Program-made: the position numbers and the translations under genes
Notes under the pieces: model-generated
Seen by the model: the letters and a program-made list of their open reading frames with translations, nothing else
Database searches by the model: none
What the model was told of the DNA's origin: nothing
Origin: Paraburkholderia franconis
Lineage (GTDB): Bacteria; Pseudomonadota; Gammaproteobacteria; Burkholderiales; Burkholderiaceae
Length of the DNA: 64,000 bases
Direction: 5' to 3'
Assembly (NCBI RefSeq): GCF_009362735.1
Contig: NZ_WHNP01000024.1
Coordinates: 62,001-126,000, forward strand
In this document: positions 48,622 through 56,982 of the stretch, in pieces
Layout: every line of letters begins with the position of its first letter
Position numbering within the stretch: the first letter of the stretch is position 1

Positions 48622-49872
48622 CTAACTTCCCGCATGAGAAGCGGACCCAGCTCCCGCGTCCGCATATTTCGCCAGTTCAATTTTGGCAATCGCATTGCGA
48701 TGCACTTCATCGGGACCATCGGCGAAGCGCAGCCAGCGTGCCGTCGTGTACGCATACGCGAGCGGAAAGTCGTCGCACATGCCCGCCGCGCCGTGTGCCT
48801 GCATTGCCCAGTCGATCACCTGACACGCCATGTTCGGCGCGACGACCTTGATCATCGCGATCTCGCCGCGCGCGCCCTTGTTGCCGACGGTGTCCATCAT
48901 GTACGCCGTCTTCAGCGTCAGCAGGCGCGCCTGCTCGATCAGACAGCGCGCTTCGGCGATGCGTTCCTGCGTGACCGTCTGCGCGGCGATAGGCTTGCCG
49001 AACGCGACGCGTTGCAGCGTGCGCTTGCACATCAGCTCCAGCGCGCGTTCCGCGAGTCCAATCAGGCGCATGCAGTGATGGATGCGTCCCGGCCCGAGAC
49101 GTCCCTGCGCGATTTCGAAGCCGCGTCCTTCGCCCAGCAGCATGTTGGCGGCAGGTACGCGGACGTTGTCGAGCGTGATCTCCATGTGGCCGTGCGGCGC
49201 GTCGTCGTAGCCGAACACCGTCAGCGGACGATGAACGGTGATGCCTGTCGCGTCGGCGGGCACGAGAATCATCGACTGTTGCTGATGACGCGGCGCTTCG
49301 GGGTCGGTCTTGCCCATCACGATGAAGAGCTTGCAGCGCGGATCGCCCGCGCCCGACGACCACCACTTGTGCCCATTGATCACATACGTATCGCCGTCAC
49401 GCACGATGCTCGTCTGAATGTTGGTCGCATCCGATGACGCCACTTCCGGCTCCGTCATCAGGAACGCCGAGCGAATCTGCCCTTGCAGCAGCGGTTCCAG
49501 CCACTCGCGTTTGTTCTCGTCGCTGCCGTAGCGCTCGACGGTTTCCATGTTGCCGGTGTCGGGCGCGCTGCAATTGAACACTTCGGGCGCCCAAGGCACG
49601 CGGCCCATGATCTCACACAGTGGCGCGTACTCGAGATTCGTGAGACCCGCGCCGCGTTCGGAGTCGGGCAGGAAGAGATTCCACAGGCCCGCATCGCGCG
49701 CGCTTTGCTTGAGGCTTTCGATCAGTTCGGTCGGCACCCACGCGTTGCCTGCTTCACGATTGCGCGCGACCTCGGCGGCAAAGGCCTGCTCGCTCGGGTA
49801 AATGTATTCGTCGAAGAATGCGAGCAGCTTCTCGCGCAATGCCTGGACCTTCGGGGTGTAGTCGAAATTCAT
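48622..49872 (-). CDS. Acyl-CoA dehydrogenase of the ACAD10/11 (LvaC-like) type
   Basis: A 416-residue flavoprotein closely resembling the C-terminal domain of mammalian ACAD11. Landmarks are NGHKWWSSGAGDPRCKLFIVMGKTDP, RHQQQSMILVP, GEGRGFEIAQGRLGPGRIHHCMRLIGLAERALE and LRFADGPDEVHRNAIAKIEL. In the levulinate pathway and in ACAD10/11 such domains act on 4-phosphoacyl-CoA produced by a partner kinase. The partner kinase gene lies 65 bases upstream. ATG at 49872 follows GAGGGCAAG. It is the last gene of a five-gene leftward operon. Confidence 0.93.
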   Translation of the reverse strand: MNFDYTPKVQALREKLLAFFDEYIYPSEQAFAAEVARNREAGNAWVPTELIESLKQSARDAGLWNLFLPDSERGAGLTNLEYAPLCEIMGRVPWAPEVFNCSAPDTGNMETVERYGSDENKREWLEPLLQGQIRSAFLMTEPEVASSDATNIQTSIVRDGDTYVINGHKWWSSGAGDPRCKLFIVMGKTDPEAPRHQQQSMILVPADATGITVHRPLTVFGYDDAPHGHMEITLDNVRVPAANMLLGEGRGFEIAQGRLGPGRIHHCMRLIGLAERALELMCKRTLQRVAFGKPIAAQTVTQERIAEARCLIEQARLLTLKTAYMMDTVGNKGARGEIAMIKVVAPNMACQVIDWAMQAHGAAGMCDDFPLAYAYTTARWLRFADGPDEVHRNAIAKIELAKYADAGAGSASHAGS

Positions 49873-49937
49873 CTTGCCCTCGTGGATGACGTTGAATCCG
49901 CTCTACAGACTGACTGACCATCAGCGGCGATGTTCAA

Positions 49938-51044
49938 TCAGCGCACCTTCTGCGCGTAGCGCCATGCGAGTTCGGCCATTGGCCGCGCGCGGCGGCCCGC
50001 ATCGAGCGCCTGTTCGCTCGCCGCCGTGCCGTCGACCACGCGCTTCATGATCCCTTGCAGGATCGCCGCGATGCGGAACATGTTGTACGCGAGATAGAAG
50101 TTCCAGTCGCCGCGAATCGTGAAGCCCGTGCGCTCGCAATAGCGTTGCACGTACTGTGCCTCGTCGGGGATGCCGAGCGCGGCCCAGTCGAGCCCCGCGA
50201 TGCCGCGAAACTGCGCGGGGTCGACGTGCCACGCCATGCAGTGATACGCGAAGTCGGCGAGAGGATCGCCCAATGTCGACAGCTCCCAGTCGAGCACAGC
50301 GAGCACGCGTGGCTCGTGCGGATGAAAGATCAGATTGTCGAGCCGGTAATCGCCATGCACGACGGACACGCGCTCGTCCGTTTCTGTGGGCATGTGCTGC
50401 GGCAGCCATTCGATCAGGCGGTTCATCGCGTCGATCGGCTCCGTCTCCGATGCCTGATACTGCTTGCTCCACCGGCCGATCTGCCGCGCGAAATAGTTGC
50501 CCGGCTTGCCATAGCCGGCAAGACCCGCTGCGTCGACATCGACGCTATGCAGCGCGGCGATCACGCGATTCATCTCGTCGTAGATCGCGCCGCGCTGCGC
50601 AGGCGTCATGCCGGGCAGAGACTGATCCCACAGCACGCGGCCCTGCACGAACTCCATCACGTAGAACGCGCGGCCGATCACGCTTTCGTCTTCGCACAGC
50701 GCGAGCATCTTCGCAACGGGCACGTCGGTGTCGCGCAGCGCATGCATCACGCGGTACTCGCGTTCGATCGCATGCGCGGACGGCAGCAGTTTCGCGGAAG
50801 GACCGGGCTTCGCGCGCATCACGTACGAGCGCGCGGGCGTGATCAGCTTGAAGGTGGGATTCGACTGGCCGCCCGCGAACTGTTCGAGCGTCAGCGGCCC
50901 CGCGAAGTCTTCGATGGGCTGCGCAAGCCACGCGGAGAGCGCATCGACGTCGATGCGCTGCCGTTCGCTGACAGGCCGCGTGCCTTCGAAAGCAGAGTAG
51001 TCGGTTTGAGTCGTCGATCCGGCTGGTGTCGCGTCTTGCGGCAT
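49938..51044 (-). CDS. Phosphotransferase (APH family; ACAD11 kinase-domain / LvaA-like)
   Basis: A 368-residue kinase-fold protein like the N-terminal domain of ACAD10/11 and LvaA, which phosphorylates the 4-hydroxyl of 4-hydroxyacyl-CoA. Motifs are FAGGQSNPTFKL (nucleotide loop), YVMRAKP (Lys), FYVMEFVQGRVLWD (hinge), VVHGDYRLDNLIFHP (Brenner-type catalytic loop, Asp and Asn) and AVLDWELSTLGDPLADFAY (metal-binding Asp). The ATG at 51044 is preceded by GGAGGAGAC; the frame is open much further upstream but overlaps another gene. It probably forms an enzyme pair with the acyl-CoA dehydrogenase downstream. Confidence 0.93.
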   Translation of the reverse strand: MPQDATPAGSTTQTDYSAFEGTRPVSERQRIDVDALSAWLAQPIEDFAGPLTLEQFAGGQSNPTFKLITPARSYVMRAKPGPSAKLLPSAHAIEREYRVMHALRDTDVPVAKMLALCEDESVIGRAFYVMEFVQGRVLWDQSLPGMTPAQRGAIYDEMNRVIAALHSVDVDAAGLAGYGKPGNYFARQIGRWSKQYQASETEPIDAMNRLIEWLPQHMPTETDERVSVVHGDYRLDNLIFHPHEPRVLAVLDWELSTLGDPLADFAYHCMAWHVDPAQFRGIAGLDWAALGIPDEAQYVQRYCERTGFTIRGDWNFYLAYNMFRIAAILQGIMKRVVDGTAASEQALDAGRRARPMAELAWRYAQKVR

Positions 51045-51076
51045 GTCTCCTCCATTGCACGAACGATTGGCGACTT

Positions 51077-51811
51077 CTAGGTGCGCTTGTATCGGATGTA
51101 TTGCGCGTAGAGCATTTCCATCGTCGTGTTGCGCACGTCGCGATGCAGCGGCGACGGCGGCGAGTGATTGATGAGCCGCACGACCCAGTCGCGCGGCGCA
51201 TCGCCCACGTCGAGCGCATTGATGCAGCCCGTGGCCTGCGAGAGATGGCCGAAGAACGTGCGGCCGCCCGCCGTCAATGCGTGCGACAGGATCGCGCGAT
51301 TGACGCCGCCATGCAGCACGAGCAGCGCGACATCCCACGATGGATCGTCGCGCAGCGCGGCCACGGCGGGCAGCACGCGGTCGAACAGTTCGCCGATCGT
51401 CTCGCCGCCGAGAAAGCGCTTGTCTTCCGCCACGATGCCGTCGAACGCGCCGAGAAACGCAGCTTCGAGATCGGCAGCGGGAATCGAGCCGGGCTCGCCA
51501 CTGCGTATCTCTTCCCACGCGGGTTCGATCTCGACTTGCTGATCGTGTCGGTTCATTTGCGCGAGCACGCGCTGCGCCGTCTCGACCGTGCGCGGCAAGC
51601 CGCTGACGATCACGCGATCGAAGCGCACGTTCTGCCCGGCGAACGCGCGACCCGCGGCGTCCGCCTGAGCGCGGCCGTTCTCGTTGAGCGGCACGCGTTC
51701 CGGGTCGATCGTGTGACCCGACGCATCGAAGTACGTGACGTCGCCGTGCCGCATCAGATAGATGCGGCGGCGCTTCGGCAGCTGATAGCCCGATTGCGTC
51801 GGCGTGCTCAT
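51077..51811 (-). CDS. Histidine phosphatase family protein
   Basis: A 244-residue phosphoglycerate-mutase-like phosphatase. The catalytic RHG is in IYLMRHGDVTYF at 21-23; the second histidine lies in LLVLHGGVNRAIL; SGLPRTVETAQRVL provides the phosphate-pocket arginine. The ATG at 51811 overlaps the stop of the enoyl-CoA hydratase gene (ATGA). It sits in an acyl-CoA operon next to a kinase, so its substrate may be a phosphorylated acyl intermediate or a related CoA ester; this is inference. The family is broad and specificity unpredictable. Confidence 0.88.
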   Translation of the reverse strand: MSTPTQSGYQLPKRRRIYLMRHGDVTYFDASGHTIDPERVPLNENGRAQADAAGRAFAGQNVRFDRVIVSGLPRTVETAQRVLAQMNRHDQQVEIEPAWEEIRSGEPGSIPAADLEAAFLGAFDGIVAEDKRFLGGETIGELFDRVLPAVAALRDDPSWDVALLVLHGGVNRAILSHALTAGGRTFFGHLSQATGCINALDVGDAPRDWVVRLINHSPPSPLHRDVRNTTMEMLYAQYIRYKRT

Positions 51812-52596
51812 TTGTAGTGGGGCGCGCGTTTTTCGAGGAACGCCGTGATGCCTTCGAGCCCATCGCGATGATGCAGCGACGCGACGAAGCTGTCCCGTTC
51901 CGCGACGAGATGATCGGGCAGCGATTGCATGCCCGCCGCCGCGATCAGGCCTTTGATGCGCGACTTCGCGTTCGGCGACACCTTGCCGAGATCGTCGGCC
52001 CATGCAATCGCGGCATCGCGCACGGCGCCCGGTTTCGCGAGCCGGTTCACGACGCCAAGCTCATGAAGACGCGCCGCGCCGATCGGCTTGCCTTCGATCA
52101 GCACTTCCGTCGCGATCTGGCGAGGCAACGCGCGCGCGAGGAACCACGAGCCGCCGCCGTCGGGCGTGAGGCCGACGCGCGCATAGGACATCACGAACTT
52201 CGCGTCGTCGGCGGCGACGATCAGGTCGCACGCGAGCGCGAGCGAAAAGCCCGCGCCCGCCGCCGCGCCTTCGACGGCCGCGATCACGGGCTTCGACGAG
52301 GCCTGCAGCGCGGCGATCCATTCGCCGAGCAGATCGATGCTTTGCGCCTGCACGGAAGGATCTTTCGCGCGATTTTCCAGCAGGCGGTTCAGGTTGCCGC
52401 CCGCGCAGAAGAACTGGTCGGCGCCCGCAATGACGACGGCACCGATCGACGGATCGCGCTCGGCCGTATCCATCGCTTCGATGCCGGCCGCGTACATGTC
52501 CGGGTGCATCGCGTTGCGCGCGCCCGGATTCGACAGCGTCAGCACGAGCGTCGATTCGCTTTCGGCAGGGCGGCTGGCGAGCAGTTCGGCGGCCAT
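51808..52596 (-). CDS. Enoyl-CoA hydratase/isomerase (crotonase) family
   Basis: A 262-residue crotonase. The oxyanion-hole segments are ADQFFCAGGNLNRLL and AAVEGAAAGAGFSLALACDLIVAADDAKF; the residues at the usual catalytic Glu positions (SYARVGLTPDGGGSWFLARALP) are partly altered, with Asp in place of one Glu. It probably hydrates 2-enoyl-CoA intermediates. ATG at 52596 has AAGGAG upstream and overlaps the stop of the 3-hydroxyacyl-CoA dehydrogenase gene by one base (TAATG). Its own stop overlaps the phosphatase start. Confidence 0.93.
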   Translation of the reverse strand: MAAELLASRPAESESTLVLTLSNPGARNAMHPDMYAAGIEAMDTAERDPSIGAVVIAGADQFFCAGGNLNRLLENRAKDPSVQAQSIDLLGEWIAALQASSKPVIAAVEGAAAGAGFSLALACDLIVAADDAKFVMSYARVGLTPDGGGSWFLARALPRQIATEVLIEGKPIGAARLHELGVVNRLAKPGAVRDAAIAWADDLGKVSPNAKSRIKGLIAAAGMQSLPDHLVAERDSFVASLHHRDGLEGITAFLEKRAPHYK

Positions 52597-54164
52597 TATG
52601 CTTGCTCCTTTGCGTTGCCGTTGTCCGCGGCATCGGCCTGCATCAACGACATGCCGAGTTGCGCGCGGCGCGCGAGCCACGGCGACGGACGATAGCGCGG
52701 ATCGCCGAGCACGCTGAAGATGTTGCGCAGGATCGTGAGGATGCTTTGCGCGCCGAGCGCATCGCCGAGCGCGAGCGGTCCCCTCGGATAGCCGAGGCCG
52801 AGCGTCACGGCGAGATCGATGTCCTGCGGCGACGCGATTCTGCGTTGCGCGATATCGCAGCCAATGTTGACGATGGTTGCGACGACGCGTTGCGCGACGA
52901 AGCCCGTCGAGTCGCGGATCACGGTGACGGGCACGCCGTCGTGCGCGAAGAGGGCGTGCGCGGCATCGCGCGCGGCGCGCGTGGTCGCGGGCGTCGTCAT
53001 CAGCGTGCGGCGTTGCGCGCCGGCGAGCGGGAACAGCGTATCGATCGCAATGACGCGGCTCGCGTCCAGGCCTTCGTCGACGGCAGCCGTCGTCGCATCG
53101 AAGCCGAGCGGCGTCACGACGATCAGCGAATCGGCAGCGGGCGTCGCGCCTTCGTCCACGGCGACGCCGGCCTTCGCGACGAGTGCGAGCACCGCATCGT
53201 GCGCGGCGGGCACGCGGCTGCTGACCCATACACGCGTGGGCAATTCCGTCGGCGCGGGCGCTTCGGGGTCTACCTGCTGCTTGCCGTCGACATACTTGTA
53301 GAAGCCTTCGCCCGCCTTGCGTCCGATCAGGCCGCCCGCGAGCCGCGTGCCCGTAATCGGCGACGGCGTGAAGCGCGGCTCTTCATAGAACTGGTGATAG
53401 ATCGATTCCATCACGGGATGCGATACGTCGAGCGCCGTCAGGTCGAGCAGCTCGAACGGTCCGAGCCGGAAGCCCGCCTGCTCGCGCATGATGCGGTCGA
53501 CGTCGACGAAGCTCGCGATGCCTTCATCCGCGATGCGCAGGCCTTCCGTGTTCATGCCGCGGCCCGCATGATTGACGATGAAGCCGGGCATGTCCTTCGC
53601 GCGCACGGGCGTGTGGCCCATGCGGCGCGACAGATCCATCAGCGCGTCGCCGGCAGCGGGATCGCTGCGCAGACCGTCGATCACTTCGACGACCTTCATC
53701 AGCGGCACCGGGTTGAAGAAGTGATAGCCGAACACGCGCGACGGGTCCGCGCATCCGGCCGCGATCGCCGTGATCGACAGCGACGACGTGTTCGATGCGA
53801 GAATGCAGCGCTCGCTGACGATGCCTTCGAGTTCCTTGAAGAGCCCGCGCTTCACGTCGAGCTTTTCGACGATCGCTTCGACGACGAGATCGCAGTCCTT
53901 GAGTTCATCGAGCCCGTTCGCGCCCGTCACGCACGCGAGGGCGGCGAGCGAGCGCGAGTTGTCGAGCTTGCCTTTGGCGACGAGCTTCGCGAACGTGTCC
54001 GACAGGTAATCGCGCGCGGCGCCGACCGCGGTGGAATTGGTATCGTAGAGGCGGATCTTGAGGCCCGCGAGGGCGGCGATCTGCGCGATGCCGCGGCCCA
54101 TCGCGCCCGTACCGACGATGCCGACGGTCTGGATGCTGTACTGGCGAGAGGTGACGGATGACAT
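52596..54164 (-). CDS. 3-hydroxyacyl-CoA dehydrogenase (PaaH-like, two C-terminal domains)
   Basis: A 522-residue NAD-dependent enzyme. The Rossmann start VGIVGTGAMGRGIAQIAALAG is followed by the catalytic HFFNPVPLMKVVEV (active His). Two HAD C-terminal domains follow (KDMPGFIVNHAGRGMNTEGLRIADEG and RDSTGFVAQRVVATIVNIGCDIA), as in PaaH-type enzymes. The ATG at 54164 has GGAGTGAG upstream; a GTG at 54176 is in frame. It heads the leftward operon and oxidises 3-hydroxyacyl-CoA to 3-ketoacyl-CoA; no thiolase gene is adjacent. Confidence 0.94.
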   Translation of the reverse strand: MSSVTSRQYSIQTVGIVGTGAMGRGIAQIAALAGLKIRLYDTNSTAVGAARDYLSDTFAKLVAKGKLDNSRSLAALACVTGANGLDELKDCDLVVEAIVEKLDVKRGLFKELEGIVSERCILASNTSSLSITAIAAGCADPSRVFGYHFFNPVPLMKVVEVIDGLRSDPAAGDALMDLSRRMGHTPVRAKDMPGFIVNHAGRGMNTEGLRIADEGIASFVDVDRIMREQAGFRLGPFELLDLTALDVSHPVMESIYHQFYEEPRFTPSPITGTRLAGGLIGRKAGEGFYKYVDGKQQVDPEAPAPTELPTRVWVSSRVPAAHDAVLALVAKAGVAVDEGATPAADSLIVVTPLGFDATTAAVDEGLDASRVIAIDTLFPLAGAQRRTLMTTPATTRAARDAAHALFAHDGVPVTVIRDSTGFVAQRVVATIVNIGCDIAQRRIASPQDIDLAVTLGLGYPRGPLALGDALGAQSILTILRNIFSVLGDPRYRPSPWLARRAQLGMSLMQADAADNGNAKEQA

Positions 54165-54184
54165 GATGTGACTCACTCCATGGT

Positions 54185-54204
54185 TATTTTAAAATAGTAC
54201 GTTC
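54185..54204. promoter_or_regulatory. Palindrome and half-operator upstream of the 3-hydroxyacyl-CoA dehydrogenase operon
   Basis: A perfect palindrome TATTTTAAAATA (54185-54196), usable as a minus-strand -10 region, is followed by TACGTTC with a CGTTC half-site (54200-54204) like those at the TetR and DUF1178 promoters. Control by a repressor is a guess. Confidence 0.4.
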
Positions 54205-54336
54205 GTTTCAGATCGATCGCATGCGTCGCCTGACGCGGTGCGCGTCGGTTCCGGCGGCGCGCTGCGCGATGTGCGGAGGCGCAAGGCGCGACGAACGACA
54301 GACGATTTTCGACAACCATCCGCAGGGAGACATCGG

Positions 54337-54984
54337 ATGATCAAGCTGCACGGTTTTGCACTGTCCAACTATTACAACAAAGTGAAGTTTGCGCTGCTCG
54401 AATTCGGCATTCCGTTCGAGGAAGTGCTCGCAATCCCGAGCCAGGACGAGGCGTTTCTCACGCATTCGCCGCTCGGCAAGGTGCCGTTCATCGAAACGGA
54501 GCATGGCAGCCTGTGCGAGTCGCAGGCGATCATCGAATATCTGGCTGCTGCCTACCCGGAAAAGGCGATGTTCTCGCCCGACCCGTGGGAAGCCGCGAAA
54601 GAGCGCGAGCTGATCACGTTCGTCGACGTGCATCTCGAACTGACGGCGCGCAATCTCTACAAGCAGGCGTTCTTCGGCGGCACGATCACCGATGCCACCA
54701 AAGGGCGCACCGAGAAACTGCTGATCCGTTACATAAGCGGCTTCAGACGGCTTGCGAAGTTCACGCCGTATCTGCGCGGCGACCGGTTCAGCATCGCGGA
54801 CGTCGCCGGCTTTGTGAGCCTGCCGCTCGTCGGCATGGCGACGCAGGCCATTTATGGACGCGATTTTCTGCTCGATGTCGGCATCGACTGGAAGCCGTAC
54901 GTGAAGGCGATCAACGCGCGGCCGGCTGCGCAGCGCGTGACGGACGACCGCAAGGCGTACGTCGACGCGCAAAGGAAGAAGTGA
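54337..54984 (+). CDS. Glutathione S-transferase family protein
   Basis: A 215-residue GST-fold protein: thioredoxin-like N-terminal domain (MIKLHGFALSNYYNKVKFALLEFGIPFEEV, then SPLGKVPFIETEHGSLCESQAIIEYLA with the glutathione-binding SxAI-type turn) and a helical C-terminal domain. ATG at 54337 follows AGGGAGA. It is divergent from the 3-hydroxyacyl-CoA dehydrogenase operon. Substrate unknown. Confidence 0.92.
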   Translation: MIKLHGFALSNYYNKVKFALLEFGIPFEEVLAIPSQDEAFLTHSPLGKVPFIETEHGSLCESQAIIEYLAAAYPEKAMFSPDPWEAAKERELITFVDVHLELTARNLYKQAFFGGTITDATKGRTEKLLIRYISGFRRLAKFTPYLRGDRFSIADVAGFVSLPLVGMATQAIYGRDFLLDVGIDWKPYVKAINARPAAQRVTDDRKAYVDAQRKK

Positions 54985-55009
54985 CGACGCGGACGCGCCG
55001 GACCGCTTC

Positions 55010-55054
55010 GCGCGCGATGGCGAAGAACCCAGGTTCGTTCGCAACATCGCGCGC
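55010..55054. terminator. Long convergent-gene hairpin
   Basis: GCGCGCGATG-GCGAA-GAACC (55010-55029) pairs with GGTTC-G-TTCGC-AA-CATCGCGCGC (55032-55054): about 20 base pairs with two small bulges. It separates the convergent glutathione transferase and aminotransferase genes. There is no T-run. Confidence 0.65.
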
Positions 55055-55060
55055 GCCATG

Positions 55061-56251
55061 TCAGAGACGCGCCAGCCGTTCGAGCGCGGTCGCGAGCGTG
55101 GCTTCTTTCTTCGCGAAGCAGAAGCGCACGACGCCCGATTCGTGCGGCTCGCGATAAAACGCCGACACGGGAATTGCCGCGACGCCGATCTCGCTCGTCA
55201 GCCATTGCGCGAACTCGGCTTCGGACGTGTCGCTGATGGCCGAATAGTCGACGCACTGGAAATACGTGCCCGTGCACGGCAACAGCTTGAAGCGCGTGTT
55301 TTCCAGACCGGCGCGGAAGAAGTCGCGCTTCTTCTGATAGAACGCGGGCAAGTTCAGATACGGCGCCGGGTCCTGCATGTAGTGCGCGAGGCCCAGTTGC
55401 ATCGGCGTGTTGACGGTGAACACGTTGAACTGATGCACCTTGCGAAATTCCGCCATCAACGGCGCGGGCGCGGCCACATAGCCGACCTTCCAGCCCGTCA
55501 CGTGATAGGTCTTGCCGAAGCTCGACACGACGAAGCTGCGCTGCGCAAGCTCCGGATAGCGCGCGACGCTCTCGTGCGGCGCGCCGTCATAGACCATGTG
55601 CTCGTAGACTTCGTCGGACACGATCAGCACGTTGGTGCCGCGCACGATCTCCTCGAGCTTCTTCATGTCGTCTGCGCGCCAGACCGTGCCCGTCGGATTG
55701 TGCGGCGTGTTGATCAGGATCATGCGCGTCTTCGGCGTGATCGCGGCGGCGAGCCTGTCGAACGGAATCGCGTAGTCGGGTGCTTCGAGCGTCACGAATA
55801 CGGGCTTGCCGCCCGCGAGCTCGATCGACGGTAGATAGCTGTCGTAAGTCGGCTCGACGACGATCACTTCATCGCCCGGATGCACGGCGCACAGGATGGC
55901 CGTCAGAAGCGCCTGCGTTGCGCCTGCCGTCACCGTGATTTCCGTCGTCGCGTCGTAGCGGCGGCCGTACAGACTTGAGACCTTGTCGGAGATGGCCTGG
56001 CGCAGTGGTGCGACGCCCGCCATCGGCGGGTACTGGTTGTGACCTTCGCGCATCGCGTTCGACACCGCCTCGACAATGCTCGGATCGCAATCGAAATCCG
56101 GAAAGCCCTGGCCGAGATTGACCGCGTCCTTTTCGACGGCAAGCGCGCTCATCACGGTGAAGATCGTCGTGCCGACGTTCGGCAGGCGGGAGGGGAACGA
56201 AGGGGGCGTGGTCGTCATAGGCGTGGTCGTCGTGTCGTGCGGTGCGTTCAT
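55061..56251 (-). CDS. Pyridoxal-phosphate aminotransferase, class I (methionine aminotransferase YbdL-like)
   Basis: A 396-residue fold-type I aminotransferase. The start SRLPNVGTTIFTVMSALAVEKDAVNLGQGFPDFD is typical of kynurenine/methionine aminotransferases. Landmarks are INTPHNPTGTVW, VSDEVYEHMVYDG (Asp binding the pyridine nitrogen), SSFGKTYHVTGWKVGY with the PLP lysine, and a C-terminal arginine (VVRFCFAKKE). It probably acts on methionine, glutamine or aromatic 2-oxo acids. An in-frame ATG at 56218 is an alternative start. Confidence 0.93.
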   Translation of the reverse strand: MNAPHDTTTTPMTTTPPSFPSRLPNVGTTIFTVMSALAVEKDAVNLGQGFPDFDCDPSIVEAVSNAMREGHNQYPPMAGVAPLRQAISDKVSSLYGRRYDATTEITVTAGATQALLTAILCAVHPGDEVIVVEPTYDSYLPSIELAGGKPVFVTLEAPDYAIPFDRLAAAITPKTRMILINTPHNPTGTVWRADDMKKLEEIVRGTNVLIVSDEVYEHMVYDGAPHESVARYPELAQRSFVVSSFGKTYHVTGWKVGYVAAPAPLMAEFRKVHQFNVFTVNTPMQLGLAHYMQDPAPYLNLPAFYQKKRDFFRAGLENTRFKLLPCTGTYFQCVDYSAISDTSEAEFAQWLTSEIGVAAIPVSAFYREPHESGVVRFCFAKKEATLATALERLARL

Positions 56252-56409
56252 CTCGCGGTCCGAATGCGTGCCCGGTTGCCGAGGCCGCGGTCATCGATGC
56301 GGTTGGGGTCGGGTGTGATGCTCGATTGTAGGGAAAATCTGCGCGGCACATCTGCGAGCCGGGCTCAAAGCGCATGGGTCTTCCGCCGCGGGACGGCTTC
56401 AGGACGGCT

Positions 56410-56925
56410 TCAGACCACGACGGGCTCGCCACTAGCGAGCGCGCACTCGGCGACGAACGGCGCGGGCTGCACGATCCGGAAACCGAAATCGCGCGCGATC
56501 CGCTTCGCGAGCTTCAGCACAGCGCGATCCTTCGAAATCAGCCAGTCCGCCTGCACCGCGTGCGCAAGCTCGAGAAACTTTTGATCGTCGCGGTCCTTGC
56601 ATTTGGGCAGCGGGCGCGTGTCTTCCGCGTTTTCAGCGGGAACGGGCGGCTCGACGAGCGTCGACAGCCGCGCGAGCCTCGCGAGCGCGGCGGCTTTGTC
56701 GACGGCGCGCTTCTCGAACTGCGGATAGTCGAGCACGTGCGTCAGTTCGGCGAGACACCGCGCATCGATCAGCGCGCGCAACGCGCCGCGTTCGAGTGCG
56801 GCGAGAATGGGGCGCGTGTGCGGATCGTCGAACACGAGAATGTCGATCCACACGTTCGAATCGAGCACGACAGCGGGCACGGCTGCGGAGGCGTTCTGTT
56901 GAGGCAAGGCAGGGGTTTCGGGCAT
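56410..56925 (-). CDS. PIN-domain protein (putative toxin component, PIN family)
   Basis: A 171-residue protein with a PIN nuclease domain: VVLDSNVWIDIL (first acidic residue), CLAELTHVLDYP, CKDRDDQKFLELAHAVQADWLISKD (central Asp cluster and final Asp). These acidic residues coordinate Mg2+ in RNases of toxin-antitoxin modules. No antitoxin-like gene is adjacent: the upstream 57 bases lead into divergent yaaA, and the downstream neighbour is the aminotransferase. It may be a stand-alone RNase. Confidence 0.9.
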   Translation of the reverse strand: MPETPALPQQNASAAVPAVVLDSNVWIDILVFDDPHTRPILAALERGALRALIDARCLAELTHVLDYPQFEKRAVDKAAALARLARLSTLVEPPVPAENAEDTRPLPKCKDRDDQKFLELAHAVQADWLISKDRAVLKLAKRIARDFGFRIVQPAPFVAECALASGEPVVV

Positions 56926-56982
56926 TCGTTACAATCTGGCTTTCGTCTTTGACCGCCAGGCACGGCGTGCCTGAAAGCCTCT

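Noticed and set aside
48385..49437. A 350-codon rightward frame from the gene-free region into the acyl-CoA dehydrogenase gene
   Set aside because: Mostly antisense to the dehydrogenase gene, Arg/His-rich, without motifs; begins inside the inverted repeat.
51045..51863. Possible long N-terminal extension of the phosphotransferase
   Set aside because: The extra sequence is the out-of-frame shadow of the histidine phosphatase gene; a strong ribosome site supports ATG 51044.
52597..53229. Possible N-terminal extension of enoyl-CoA hydratase
   Set aside because: The extension is Arg-rich and overlaps the 3-hydroxyacyl-CoA dehydrogenase gene in another frame; ATG 52596 has AAGGAG upstream and gives normal family length.
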